Assembly: GCA_963783835.1 (NCBI GenBank)
Contig: CAWAOX010000014.1
Location: 186,001-250,000 of the forward strand
Length of the DNA stretch: 64,000 nucleotides
Source: CAIQPS01 sp963783835
GTDB taxonomy: Bacteria > Actinomycetota > Thermoleophilia > RBG-16-64-13
Direction: 5' to 3'
Position 1 is the stretch's first letter, and each line of letters begins with the position of its first letter. Shown here in pieces: positions 52,642 to 61,303 of this stretch. The notes beneath the pieces are model-generated. The model made no database searches, was not told where the DNA came from, and saw nothing but the letters and a program-made list of their open reading frames with translations. Made by a program: the position numbers and the translations under genes.

Positions 52642-54627
52642 ATGCAATTGCAGCTTTCGTTGGCGGTCGCGGACAGACTCCATGAGACCTTGCTGGTACG
52701 TGGAGAACCGCTCGATGCGGTGGAAGCGGCCCGTCTGCTTCTCGCCTCTCCCACCGCTCCGGAACCCATCTGCCGCGAAGTCCTTGCCGTCCTGGTCCTG
52801 CACGATCGGCGGTTCTGTCCGAGAACCACCGGTGACCTGCTTTCGCTCACGAACTGGGAGACCCCCGATCCCGACTTGGCTGACGTCCCCTTCGTGGCCC
52901 TCGACCTCGAGACCACGGGCTCGCGGGCGGGGACGAGCAAGATCACCGAGATCGGGGCGGTCCGGTTCGAAGGCTTCCGGGAGGTGGGACGCTTCCACAC
53001 CCTGGTAAATCCTCAGCGGCCGATACCGCACATGATCACCCACATCACGGGGATCACTCAGGAGATGGTGGCCGACGCGCCCCGTATCGAGCAGGTGGTT
53101 CCCGACCTCCTCGAGTTCCTTGAGGGCGCAGTGATCGTCGCCCACAACGCGGCCTTCGACGTTGGGTTCCTCAACTACGAGCTCCAGCGGCTCAAAGGCA
53201 GGCGGCTGGGTGAAGGGGCCATCGACACTCTCCCGTTGGCCCGGCTCCTCGCGCCCGGCCTTCCCAACTACCGTCTGCGCACCGTGGCCGACGCCCTCGG
53301 CGCCCCGGTGACCGCCTGCCATCGCGCGCTCGCCGACGCCCAAGCCGCGGGTCACGTGTTCGTGACCCTGGCCGGCCGCCTCCAGGAGCGGGGGATCACC
53401 CACCTCGGCGAGGCTCGAGCCTTCGTCAGCCCCACCTCGCGTTCGGTCATGGACAAGCTCAGCCTCACCCGCGATGTGCCCCGCTGCCCAGGCACCTATC
53501 GCTTCGTCGACAAGCACGGAGGGGTCCTGTACGTAGGCAAGGCGGACCGGCTGCGGGAAAGGGTCCGCTCGTACTTCATGCCCGGCGGGGGCCATACCCG
53601 CAAGATGCGGCAGGCCGTGCACCAAGTGGAGCAGATCGAGTGGGATGAGAGCTTCACCCCGCTCGAGGCGGCCGTCCGAGAGCAGGAGCTCATCCTCGAA
53701 CACAAGCCTCCGTGCAACGTCCAGGGTAGCCGGCCGGAGCACTACACGTACCTCAAGATCGGCGGCGCCGGTACCGGACTCACGCTCACCATGACCAGCC
53801 GGCAGCCGCGTTGGTTGGGCGGAGATGAGCGTCGACCCCGTCCGGCGAGTGCACCGTTCATCATCGGCCCCTTCCGGGGACGGGCGCGCATGGGGCAGGC
53901 TCTCGACCTCCTGCATCGCTGTTACCCCATCCGCCACTGCCCGCGTGGCACCGTCACTCGCCCCTGCGTCAGGCTCGAGTGCGGCGACTGTCTCGCGCCC
54001 TGCGCGAGCGAGCGGCCGGTCGTAGAGGAACATGACGGTCTGGTCATGGGGATCGTCGAATGGCTCGGCGGACAGGCTTCGAGCAGCTTTGCCGAGCCGG
54101 CGGAGCGCGCGGAGGAACTAGTCTACTCGCTGTCGCGGCAGCGGCGCTTCGAGGAGGCGCAGCGTGTGAGCGAAGCCAGAGATCATCTGCTCAGCGTGAG
54201 GCGCTCGTATCAGTCGCTGGCCGAAGCGCTCTCGTTGCGGTTCGCCGCTCTCTGGCCCGCGGTCGGTGAAGACGGCAGCGCGGCGCTGCGCCTGAACCTG
54301 GTGTGGGACGGCAGGCTGCGGGAGGCAGTCTCTCTGCCGAGTTCGAGCATGGCTGAAGAGATCGAGAGCCGGCTGCACGCTCTGTGGGCGACTCGCTCCA
54401 GCGCCTGGGGGGCGAACATATCCATGGCGGTGGCGCAGAGGGACCTCGATGCGCTGCTGGCAGTCCGACGCTGGTACAAGGAGAGTGATGCGGCGTTTCT
54501 CGTGGCCCTCCCCGGGCCTGACGCCAGTCTCGAGGAGCGCCAGCATGCGAGCGAACGGCTTCTCGCCGAAGCCTCGCGAGTCCTCGCCATGTGGCCTGCC
54601 GCCCGGGCGACCGGCTCCATGCTGTAG
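52642..54627 (+). CDS. DEDD exonuclease/GIY-YIG (UvrC-like) fusion
   Basis: A 661-residue protein. After an N-terminal helical region, the exonuclease core shows VALDLETTGSRAG (Asp/Glu), HNAAFDVGFLNYEL and HRALADAQAAGHVF. A GIY-YIG domain follows (CPGTYRFVDKHGGVLYVGKA) with the UvrC-type PHYTYLKI-like EHYTYLKI, a Cys cluster CVRLECGDCLAPC and a UVR-like helix pair (SRQRRFEEAQRVSEARD). This domain fusion is common in Actinobacteria and probably acts in DNA repair, but its precise role is not established. Divergent from fabZ. Confidence 0.9.
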   Translation: MQLQLSLAVADRLHETLLVRGEPLDAVEAARLLLASPTAPEPICREVLAVLVLHDRRFCPRTTGDLLSLTNWETPDPDLADVPFVALDLETTGSRAGTSKITEIGAVRFEGFREVGRFHTLVNPQRPIPHMITHITGITQEMVADAPRIEQVVPDLLEFLEGAVIVAHNAAFDVGFLNYELQRLKGRRLGEGAIDTLPLARLLAPGLPNYRLRTVADALGAPVTACHRALADAQAAGHVFVTLAGRLQERGITHLGEARAFVSPTSRSVMDKLSLTRDVPRCPGTYRFVDKHGGVLYVGKADRLRERVRSYFMPGGGHTRKMRQAVHQVEQIEWDESFTPLEAAVREQELILEHKPPCNVQGSRPEHYTYLKIGGAGTGLTLTMTSRQPRWLGGDERRPRPASAPFIIGPFRGRARMGQALDLLHRCYPIRHCPRGTVTRPCVRLECGDCLAPCASERPVVEEHDGLVMGIVEWLGGQASSSFAEPAERAEELVYSLSRQRRFEEAQRVSEARDHLLSVRRSYQSLAEALSLRFAALWPAVGEDGSAALRLNLVWDGRLREAVSLPSSSMAEEIESRLHALWATRSSAWGANISMAVAQRDLDALLAVRRWYKESDAAFLVALPGPDASLEERQHASERLLAEASRVLAMWPAARATGSML

Positions 54628-54677
54628 CCGGCGCGCGGCCCTCGTTCGCCGAGCGCGCCGAGCCGGGCGTCTGCTTT

Positions 54678-54863
54678 CTACACCGTCGCTACCTGCGCCT
54701 TGGGAAGCTGGATACCTTTGGTCCTCATCACCGCCGTGAGGAGGCTGCGGTCGATCTTGCCCTTGTAGATGGGGATACCTTCCTTGACGCATAACTGGAT
54801 CACGTCACGAGTGCCGGTACCCATCTCAGCCGCGAGTTCCTCGGGGGTGAAGTGGTTGGCCAT
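54678..54863 (-). CDS. small MerR/HTH-like DNA-binding protein
   Basis: A 61-residue protein. FTPEELAAEMGTGTRDVIQLC is a winged-helix-type recognition segment and the rest (GIPIYKGKIDRSLLTAVM) resembles excisionase/MerR N-domains. ATG 54863 has an ideal AAAGGAG 6 bases upstream. It is preceded by a promoter, leader peptide frame and terminator (see findings), so expression may be attenuated. I cannot assign the target. Confidence 0.78.
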   Translation of the reverse strand: MANHFTPEELAAEMGTGTRDVIQLCVKEGIPIYKGKIDRSLLTAVMRTKGIQLPKAQVATV

Positions 54864-54907
54864 CAGATCTCCTTTCCAGACTCCGAGCCAAGACTCCAGA
54901 TGCAAAC

Positions 54908-54937
54908 AAAAAAGCCCAGCAGCGTCGGCTGCCAGGC
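54908..54937 (-). terminator. intrinsic terminator in leader of HTH gene
   Basis: On the minus strand a 10-base-pair stem (bases 54937-54928 with 54923-54914, two G-U pairs) with loop CGAC is followed by TTTTTT (54913-54908). This is the clearest intrinsic terminator in the window. It lies 45 bases upstream of the small HTH gene. Confidence 0.75.
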
Positions 54938-54941
54938 CTAT

Positions 54942-55016
54942 CTAACCGGTCCCTCTGTTCCGCACGGGTGAGCGCCTTTCATCTCCCCCGAGCCGTTGTC
55001 GAATTGACTCCCTCAT
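54942..55016 (-). CDS. 24-residue leader ORF before terminator
   Basis: ATG 55016 to TAG 54944-54942, ending 4 bases before the terminator stem. The peptide has seven Arg in 24 residues and starts MRESIRQRLGG. The predicted transcription start coincides with the ATG, so translation would be leaderless. A role in attenuation is inferred from position only. Confidence 0.4.
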   Translation of the reverse strand: MRESIRQRLGGDERRSPVRNRGTG

Positions 55017-55023
55017 TGTTCTC

Positions 55024-55052
55024 ATTGTAGCCCCACCGGGCCCTGGAGACAA
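55024..55052 (-). promoter_or_regulatory. promoter of leader/HTH transcript
   Basis: TTGTCT and TACAAT on the minus strand with a 17-base spacer; -10 at 55029-55024 and -35 at about 55052-55047. It lies between the end of moeA and the leader frame, and would start transcription about 7 bases after the -10. Confidence 0.6.
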
Positions 55053-55081
55053 CCGGCGGAGACACCGCGTTCAGGCTGCTA

Positions 55082-56317
55082 TCAGGGTTCCTCGAGGTCC
55101 TCGCGCTGCAGAAGAAACTCGATCTCCTCGCCAGCGTGCACTCCCCGGGCGCCACCGGGCACGAAGGCCAGCCCATTGGCGCCCACCATGGAGCGCAGGA
55201 TGCCGGATCCTTGGGCCCCGGTGGAGCTGACATGCCACGTGCCGTCTTCCCTCCAGGCCCTCACGCGGACCACATAGGTCCTGCCGTCGGCGTTGGCTAC
55301 GTCCTCTTCGATGATCGCCTGGTAGAGAGGGCGGGTCGTCTTGCGGTACCCCATCAGTCGAAGCAAGGCGGGTCTGACGAACAGCTCGAACGAGACCATG
55401 GCCGACACCGGGTTCCCAGGGAGACCAAAGACCAGCGTGCCGCCTCGCACTCCGAACACGAGGGGCTTGCCCGGTTTCATCGCCACGCCCCACAACCGTC
55501 GCTCGACGCCGAGTTCGTCCTGCACGTCCTTGACGAAGTCGAACCGTCCGACCGAGACTCCGCCTGACGTGAGGACCACGTCGTACTCGAGCCCCGCCTG
55601 GATCGCCCGGCGGGTGGCCTCGTAGTCGTCGGGGACGATACCGAAAGGCGTGGCTTCCACGCCGAGTTGCCGGCACAGAGCCCGGATCGAATAGCTGTTC
55701 GAGTTGCGGATCTGCCCGGGACCGAGCGGCTGGTCGACCTCTACGAGCTCGCTGCCGGTGGAGATGACGGCCACACGGGGCCGCCGGTGGACGAGCACCC
55801 GGGCGTGACCCAGGCTCGCAAGCACGCCTATCTCCGCGGGCCCCAACGCGGTGCCCGCGGCAAGCACCCGATCGCCCGCCGGGACGTCTTCGCCCGCCCG
55901 CCGGATGTTCTTGCCGGGCTTGACCGTTTCGTAGACAAGGACGTACCCGTCTTCCTCGGACGTGATCTCGGACTGCGCCACGGTGTCGGCGCCCTGGGGG
56001 AGAGGAGCGCCGGTCATTATCCTGGCCGCCTCGCCCGGCCCCAGACTCCTCGTAGCCACGTGACCGGCGGGGATGGTCTCGGCAATAAGGAGCCTCGCGG
56101 GCGACCCGGATGCCGCGTCCACGAGGTCGGCCGCACGGGCGGCATAGCCATCCATGCCCGAATTATCGAAGGGGGGCACGCTGTGCGACGCGATTATGTC
56201 CTCGGCCAGCACGGAGCCGACAGCCTCGGACAGCGGAACGGTCTCGGCGGGTAGCGGCGAAGCCTCGGCAAGTACGCGGCTTCGCGCATCCTCTATGCTT
56301 ATCAGCTTGGCCGACAT
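55082..56317 (-). CDS. moeA: molybdopterin molybdenumtransferase MoeA
   Basis: A 411-residue MoeA that inserts molybdate or tungstate into adenylylated molybdopterin. FDNSGMDGYAARAAD, MTGAPLPQGAD, ISTGSELVEVDQPL, TSGGVSVGRFDFVKDV and FGLPGNPVSAMVSFE are the conserved blocks. With the MoaD-like gene and AOR in the same window it probably serves the tungsten cofactor. Single gene, followed by the leader/HTH unit. Confidence 0.95.
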   Translation of the reverse strand: MSAKLISIEDARSRVLAEASPLPAETVPLSEAVGSVLAEDIIASHSVPPFDNSGMDGYAARAADLVDAASGSPARLLIAETIPAGHVATRSLGPGEAARIMTGAPLPQGADTVAQSEITSEEDGYVLVYETVKPGKNIRRAGEDVPAGDRVLAAGTALGPAEIGVLASLGHARVLVHRRPRVAVISTGSELVEVDQPLGPGQIRNSNSYSIRALCRQLGVEATPFGIVPDDYEATRRAIQAGLEYDVVLTSGGVSVGRFDFVKDVQDELGVERRLWGVAMKPGKPLVFGVRGGTLVFGLPGNPVSAMVSFELFVRPALLRLMGYRKTTRPLYQAIIEEDVANADGRTYVVRVRAWREDGTWHVSSTGAQGSGILRSMVGANGLAFVPGGARGVHAGEEIEFLLQREDLEEP

Positions 56318-56435
56318 GAATCACCCCTCCGACACGGCAGCCGTGCGAAGGATAGCACGAGCCCACGACCTCCGATTTGTCACAACGGCAATACCAGCAT
56401 AGAATTCACCGTCCTCGAAAGAACGGGAGTCCTTG

Positions 56436-58271
56436 ATGCCCCTCACTATCCGCCGGCGCCTCGTCGACCGGGTCCGGCAACTGAGGAAGATAGCGTATGC
56501 CGTCTGTGCGGCTCTCGTCGTCCTCGCCTGCGGGGTGGTCTTTCTGTCCATCTCCTCCCCCGCTTCGAGCGTCGAGGTGGCCATCGGGCCGACGTTCTTC
56601 GACGCCAACCGCGCTTTCCGCCTCGCCGAGGACATGTGGCGCTACTACCCGGAACGGAGCTTGGATTCCGAAGACGCCGCGGGCGTCACGAGCTGGATGG
56701 AGGAGAAGCTCTCCGCGTTCGGCACCCCCATCGTTGACCCCTACCAGGCCCCGCTTGGGAATAGGGAAGTGACTCTGCGGAACATCGGGCTCGTCCTGCA
56801 GGGCTCGGGAGACCAGGCCATCCTCATTTCGGCCCCGCGCGACACCCCCGCCGTCGTCAAGGTCGACCCGTTGGCCTACTCCAGCGGGACCGCGGTGCTG
56901 ATGGAGTTGGTGCAGGTCTTCGCCTCACGCCCCCACCAGAAGACTCTGATCTTCCTCTCCACCGAGGACGCGAGCAGCGGGGGGCTGGGAATAGACCACT
57001 TTCTGGACACGAGCGATCTGACCCCCAGTATCTCGACCATCCTCTCGTTCCAGGGACTGGGCAAGGAACGCACCCGGGCGCTGCAGGCCGGAGTGACCGC
57101 TCCGCAGAACACGACCCCGGGCTGGTACGTGCAACTCGGGGGTCGAGTGCTCCTGAAATCCGCACTGGCGCTCCAGGTGCCCGGCCTCCCGTCGCAGTCG
57201 GCGGACCACGCGCTGGCTCTGTCGAGCGGTGACCAGGTCGCGGGTCTCAGCCGGGGCATCGCGTCTCTGCGCCTCTACGACGAAACCAGTGGCAACCCCA
57301 CGGCAGCCGGCCTATCGACCCAGGGCGCGGCCATCGAGCGGCTGATCATGTCTCTCGACGCCGAACCCGAGATCCCCGCGGACCCGGGTACTGCGCTGGT
57401 TCTCAGCTCGGGGCGCTACCTCACCAGCCGGGCGGTGACCCTGCTCGCCGCTCTCATGTTGCTGCCGACCATAGCCGCCTTGCTCATCTGGCTGTTCACG
57501 TCTCGGATAACGCCCCACGGCGCCCTCATGCACGTGCGCAACCTCTTCTCGTTCGCCATCCCGCTGGCGCTGATCTTCCTCCTGGCGTACGCGCTCGCGC
57601 AGTGGGGTCTGATCCCCCTGTACAGCGGTCAGGTGCCGACCACGCCGGGTCCCGCGACGAACCCGCGCCTGGGGCCGACGCTGCTCCTTATCCTGCTCGG
57701 AGGAGCGCTCTTCGTCATTTCCCGGCACTTCCTCGGTTACCTGAGGCCACGGGAATCGCGGGCGGCCACCGAGATGAGCCGCCTCTGCGCGGGTTTCCTC
57801 AGCCTACTGTTCGGGCTCGCCCTGATGCTTTCCCGATCGCCGTTCCTCCTGCTGCCGTGCCTGACGGTTGCATGGGCCTGGCCGCTCACGACGTGTTTCG
57901 CGGAACCGGTCTACTCGGGAGCTTTATGGCGGCATCGCTTCCTCAGCAACGGGCCGCTGCTGCTTCTCGGCCTGATCGTCCCCGTGCTTCTGTACGCATA
58001 CCTGGCGGTCGGCAACGACATCGGCTGGCTCAACGCATGGTGGTATGTCCTTGTCCAGACGGTGTCCGGCGCCTACGGCATCCGAGGCCCGGCGGCGGTC
58101 GTCTTCATCACCGCCGGGTTCCTCGTGTTGCTCGGGGTCAAGCGCATGCGGGTGGTGCCCATCGAGACCCTGGAGATCATGGACGAACTGAGCCTGCTCG
58201 AGCCCGCGGCACCCCGGGCCCGGCGCAGACCCCGCCAGACGTCGACGCCGCCCCTCTCACCCTGGCGCTAG
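56436..58271 (+). CDS. GAA1/M28-like membrane protein with degenerate metal site
   Basis: A 611-residue protein. One N-terminal membrane segment, an M28 peptidase-like luminal domain (about residues 50-305), then about six to eight C-terminal membrane segments, the layout of GPI transamidase GAA1 and ERMP1-type proteins. The M28 residues are eroded: LISAPRDTP where H-x-D is expected, VDPLAYSSGTAVLMEL where D-N-x-S-G is expected, and STEDASSGGLG near the E-E pair. It is therefore probably a non-catalytic scaffold. ATG 56436 with GGGAG is preferred to TTG 56433. Confidence 0.72.
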   Translation: MPLTIRRRLVDRVRQLRKIAYAVCAALVVLACGVVFLSISSPASSVEVAIGPTFFDANRAFRLAEDMWRYYPERSLDSEDAAGVTSWMEEKLSAFGTPIVDPYQAPLGNREVTLRNIGLVLQGSGDQAILISAPRDTPAVVKVDPLAYSSGTAVLMELVQVFASRPHQKTLIFLSTEDASSGGLGIDHFLDTSDLTPSISTILSFQGLGKERTRALQAGVTAPQNTTPGWYVQLGGRVLLKSALALQVPGLPSQSADHALALSSGDQVAGLSRGIASLRLYDETSGNPTAAGLSTQGAAIERLIMSLDAEPEIPADPGTALVLSSGRYLTSRAVTLLAALMLLPTIAALLIWLFTSRITPHGALMHVRNLFSFAIPLALIFLLAYALAQWGLIPLYSGQVPTTPGPATNPRLGPTLLLILLGGALFVISRHFLGYLRPRESRAATEMSRLCAGFLSLLFGLALMLSRSPFLLLPCLTVAWAWPLTTCFAEPVYSGALWRHRFLSNGPLLLLGLIVPVLLYAYLAVGNDIGWLNAWWYVLVQTVSGAYGIRGPAAVVFITAGFLVLLGVKRMRVVPIETLEIMDELSLLEPAAPRARRRPRQTSTPPLSPWR

Positions 58272-58273
58272 AA

Positions 58274-58350
58274 GAGAAGCGATAGCGGTCCCCCTCCGGC
58301 TGCGCACAGAAGCCTGTGCGACTCCTCCCCGGGGACCGCTATCGCTTCTC
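58274..58350. terminator. 20-bp perfect-stem hairpin with nested hairpin
   Basis: Left arm 58274-58293 and right arm 58331-58350 are perfect complements; the loop contains a second 7-bp stem (58303-58309 with 58314-58320, tetraloop AAGC). It sits between convergent genes and is probably a bidirectional terminator or a repeat of REP type. No U-tract on either strand. Confidence 0.55.
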
Positions 58351-58380
58351 CCACTCAGTTGGGGAGCGAGCTGGTCCGCC

Positions 58381-59313
58381 CTAGAAGTAGCGCTTCCTCC
58401 AAAACACCAGGAAGAAGCCCACAACACCGACGACCGCTATGACGATCACCAGCGTGAACGCATGGGCGTAGTTCATGAAAGGAAGCTTCACGTTCATCCC
58501 GTAGAACGACGACACGATGACCGGGATCGACAGCATGATGGTGATGGAGGTCAGCAGCTTCATCACCTGGTTCAGGTTGTTTGAGATCACCGAGGTGAAC
58601 GCGTCCATCATCCCCACAAGGATGTCCGTGTAGATCTTCGCCATCTCCGACGCCTGCTTGTTCTCGACGATCACGTCCTCCAGCAAGTCCTCGTCCTCCG
58701 CATACATCCTGATGGTCTTGCCCCGGAGGAGTTTTTGCAGCACCGCGTCGTTCGAGCGGAGCGAGGTGGTGAAGTAGACCAGGGCCTTCTGGAGGCTGAG
58801 GAGATCGAAGATCTCCGCGTTCTTCAAAGAGGCTCGGAGCTCCTTTTCCAGCTTGTCGGTCTCCCGGTCGATCCGGTACAGATAACGCAGGTAGAAGGCC
58901 GATATCTGCTGCAGGATCTGGAACAGGAATCGCGTCTTCTTGTAGGTGAAGAAGGTGCGGATGTTCTCCCGCTCGAATTCGCCAAGGATCGGGTTGACGC
59001 GCAGGCAGATGGTTATGAAGTATTCCGGGTGGACGATCATCCCCAGCGGGATCGTGGCGTAGCTACGCTCGTCGTCCTCCACTACGAGGACCGGGATGTC
59101 GACGATCACGTAGGTGAGTCCGTCCTCCATCTCGACGCGCGATTTCTCTTCCTCGTCCAAAGGACCACTCAGCAGGTCGAGCGGGATGTTCAGCTCTTCG
59201 CTTACTCGTCGTAGTTCTTCCTCGGTGGGGCTGACCAGGTCGATCCAGGAGCCCGGTTCGAACTCCTCCAATCGCTCTAGACCCGTTTCGGTGGTTTTGA
59301 GAATGGCAAGCAT
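58381..59313 (-). CDS. corA: CorA-family Mg2+ transporter
   Basis: A 310-residue CorA-type channel: an acidic N-terminal domain (SPTEEELRRVSEELNIPLDL), long coiled helices, and two C-terminal membrane segments with the YGMNVKLPF selectivity motif. A basic end (WRKRYF) follows. An 8-bp hairpin (59394-59401 with 59408-59415) lies about 80 bases upstream in its leader; I do not see an M-box. Bases 59314-59536 have no further gene. Confidence 0.93.
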   Translation of the reverse strand: MLAILKTTETGLERLEEFEPGSWIDLVSPTEEELRRVSEELNIPLDLLSGPLDEEEKSRVEMEDGLTYVIVDIPVLVVEDDERSYATIPLGMIVHPEYFITICLRVNPILGEFERENIRTFFTYKKTRFLFQILQQISAFYLRYLYRIDRETDKLEKELRASLKNAEIFDLLSLQKALVYFTTSLRSNDAVLQKLLRGKTIRMYAEDEDLLEDVIVENKQASEMAKIYTDILVGMMDAFTSVISNNLNQVMKLLTSITIMLSIPVIVSSFYGMNVKLPFMNYAHAFTLVIVIAVVGVVGFFLVFWRKRYF

Positions 59314-59536
59314 GACTCACCCCCTTTGTTCGACAGGCGGACGCGCCGCGTTCCATGGTGCTTGGTTCCCTCGCAGACTCGAAGGTTTTTGGTTCCCGCC
59401 GCCGAGACGGCGGGACTTCCGGAGATTCTCTCACGAAGCGCGCGACTGCGCTATCGTGGGCATGTGATGGCGCCGCCCAGCGCAGTCCAGCGGCCACAGC
59501 CCAGTTTCTCAGCCGCTCACGATGAAAGGAGATGAG

Positions 59537-61303
59537 GTGGCACTCGACGAACCCGTCTACGAGAACATGATCCAGGAGCGCGACGTCATGGTGCCGATGC
59601 GCGACGGGGTGCGTCTAGCCGTCGATGTCTACCGGCCGAAGGCCGCGGGCGCTCATCCGGTCCTCTACACCTGCGCCGTCCACAACAAGGACCTCCAGCG
59701 CCCGGAGATAGCCGAAGCCCTGCCCCCTCAGCCGGCGTACGCCTCGCTCTGGTATGGCGTGGTCGAGGGCGGGGACACCAAACGGCTCGTGGCAAACGGG
59801 TACGCGCACGTGATCGCGGAACTCCGCGGGGTGGGCAAGTCGGAGGGCGAGTACGACCCGGAAAACCCGACGGACCACTACGACATGATCGAGTGGATCT
59901 CCCAGCAGCCGTGGTGCGACGGGAACGTGGGGATGATCGGCATCTCCGCGTTCGGCGGCGAGCAGTTCCGGGCGGCGGTGCAGGGACATCCAGCCCTCAA
60001 GGCCATCTACCCCTACGACTCCATGGGCGGCTACAGCGGCATGTGGAGCGTCCGAGAGTTCCATCCGGGCGGCGTCTTCCAAATGATGCCCTACCTGCTG
60101 GGTATGTTCAGTTGCGTTCACGAGCCCTGCGGGCAGCCGGGCCCTCTGTCTCCGGCGGATGAGGAGAAGTGGGAACGGGCGATGAACAACCCCGACTACA
60201 GGATGTACGCCCACCTGTGGAACATCCTCACGCAGAAGGGGCAACGCCAGGGCATGACCTTCTGGACGCTCATCGACCCGTACGACTACCCGGAGCTTCT
60301 GGAGAAGAGCGAGGAGAACTTCCAGAAGGTGAAGATCCCGTTCGTCTGTGGCTCCGGGGCGTACGCCTACACCTACAAGATGCACTGGCAGGGCGCGCAG
60401 CACTGGTTCGTGAACGCCCAGAACTCGCCAAAGAAGCGGCTGCTCTTCAACGGGCCTGCTCACATGGAGCGCCCCTTCCACGACATGCACGACGACATCA
60501 TCCGCTGGTATGACCACTGGCTCAAGGGCATCGACAACGGGGCCGAGAACGACCCGCCGGTCAAAGTGTGGGTCATGGGCGAGAACAAGTGGCGCACGTA
60601 CGGCGACTGGCCGGTCCCCGAGACGCAGTGGACCAAGTTCTACCTCGATAGCTGGGAGAGGCTGACCACCGAGGAGTCGCTGCCCAGCGCCGAGACCCAG
60701 AGCTACAATCCCGACCCCGACGTGTTCACCCAGATGCCGCTCAAGAAGACCATGAAGGTGGAGCGGCTCCGCTACATGACCGAGCCACTGCCTGACGACC
60801 TTCTCGTGGTGGGACCGTGCTCGCTCACCATCCATGCCGCTCTGGACCAGGACGACACCAACTGGATCATCGTCCTCTCCGATGTGGGCCCGGACGTGTC
60901 CGTCCGTACGCAACGGGAGGGCGAACGCTTTGTGCCGGGCGACCTGCCCGAACGAGAGCTCACCCGCGGCTGGCTCAAGGCATCGCACCGCGCCCTCGAT
61001 CCCAAGAGGACCAAGCCATGGGCCCCATTCGTCAAGTTGACCCGTGATGCCCAGCAGCCCGCGACGCCGGGTGAGATCAACGAGTACCAGGTCGAGTTGC
61101 TCTCGACCGCCAACATGTTCCTACGCGGCCATCGCATCTGCGTCGACATCACGAGCCTCGACGTGCCGACGGGCACCGCCGGACTCAGCAACATCGAGTA
61201 CATCGGCAACCACGTCTGTAGCAGCAAGACGGTTACGCACAGCGTCTACCACAACGCTGAATATCCGTCGCATCTTCTGCTGCCGGTGATACCTCTGAAG
61301 TGA
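59537..61303 (+). CDS. CocE/NonD-family alpha/beta hydrolase
   Basis: A 588-residue X-Pro dipeptidyl-peptidase-like (S15) esterase/acylase. VPMRDGVRLAVDVYRP and LRGVGKSEGEYDP are the usual N-terminal blocks. The nucleophile Ser is in MIGISAFGGEQF (about residue 136; the common motif is GxSYxG). His is likely in GPAHMERPFHD. The C-terminal beta domain is the galactose-binding type. GTG 59537 is supported by AAAGGAG at 59524-59530; ATG 59522 lies before that site. Coupled by a GTGA overlap to the next gene. Substrate unknown; it may supply the acid oxidised by the next enzyme. Confidence 0.88.
   Translation: MALDEPVYENMIQERDVMVPMRDGVRLAVDVYRPKAAGAHPVLYTCAVHNKDLQRPEIAEALPPQPAYASLWYGVVEGGDTKRLVANGYAHVIAELRGVGKSEGEYDPENPTDHYDMIEWISQQPWCDGNVGMIGISAFGGEQFRAAVQGHPALKAIYPYDSMGGYSGMWSVREFHPGGVFQMMPYLLGMFSCVHEPCGQPGPLSPADEEKWERAMNNPDYRMYAHLWNILTQKGQRQGMTFWTLIDPYDYPELLEKSEENFQKVKIPFVCGSGAYAYTYKMHWQGAQHWFVNAQNSPKKRLLFNGPAHMERPFHDMHDDIIRWYDHWLKGIDNGAENDPPVKVWVMGENKWRTYGDWPVPETQWTKFYLDSWERLTTEESLPSAETQSYNPDPDVFTQMPLKKTMKVERLRYMTEPLPDDLLVVGPCSLTIHAALDQDDTNWIIVLSDVGPDVSVRTQREGERFVPGDLPERELTRGWLKASHRALDPKRTKPWAPFVKLTRDAQQPATPGEINEYQVELLSTANMFLRGHRICVDITSLDVPTGTAGLSNIEYIGNHVCSSKTVTHSVYHNAEYPSHLLLPVIPLK

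Noticed and set aside
59314..59536. M-box Mg2+ riboswitch upstream of corA
   Set aside because: Only an 8-bp hairpin is seen; the conserved M-box core segments are absent.
59615..60988. 457-codon minus-strand frame opposite the CocE-type hydrolase
   Set aside because: Shadow of the real gene; His/Val/Leu-rich and motif-free.
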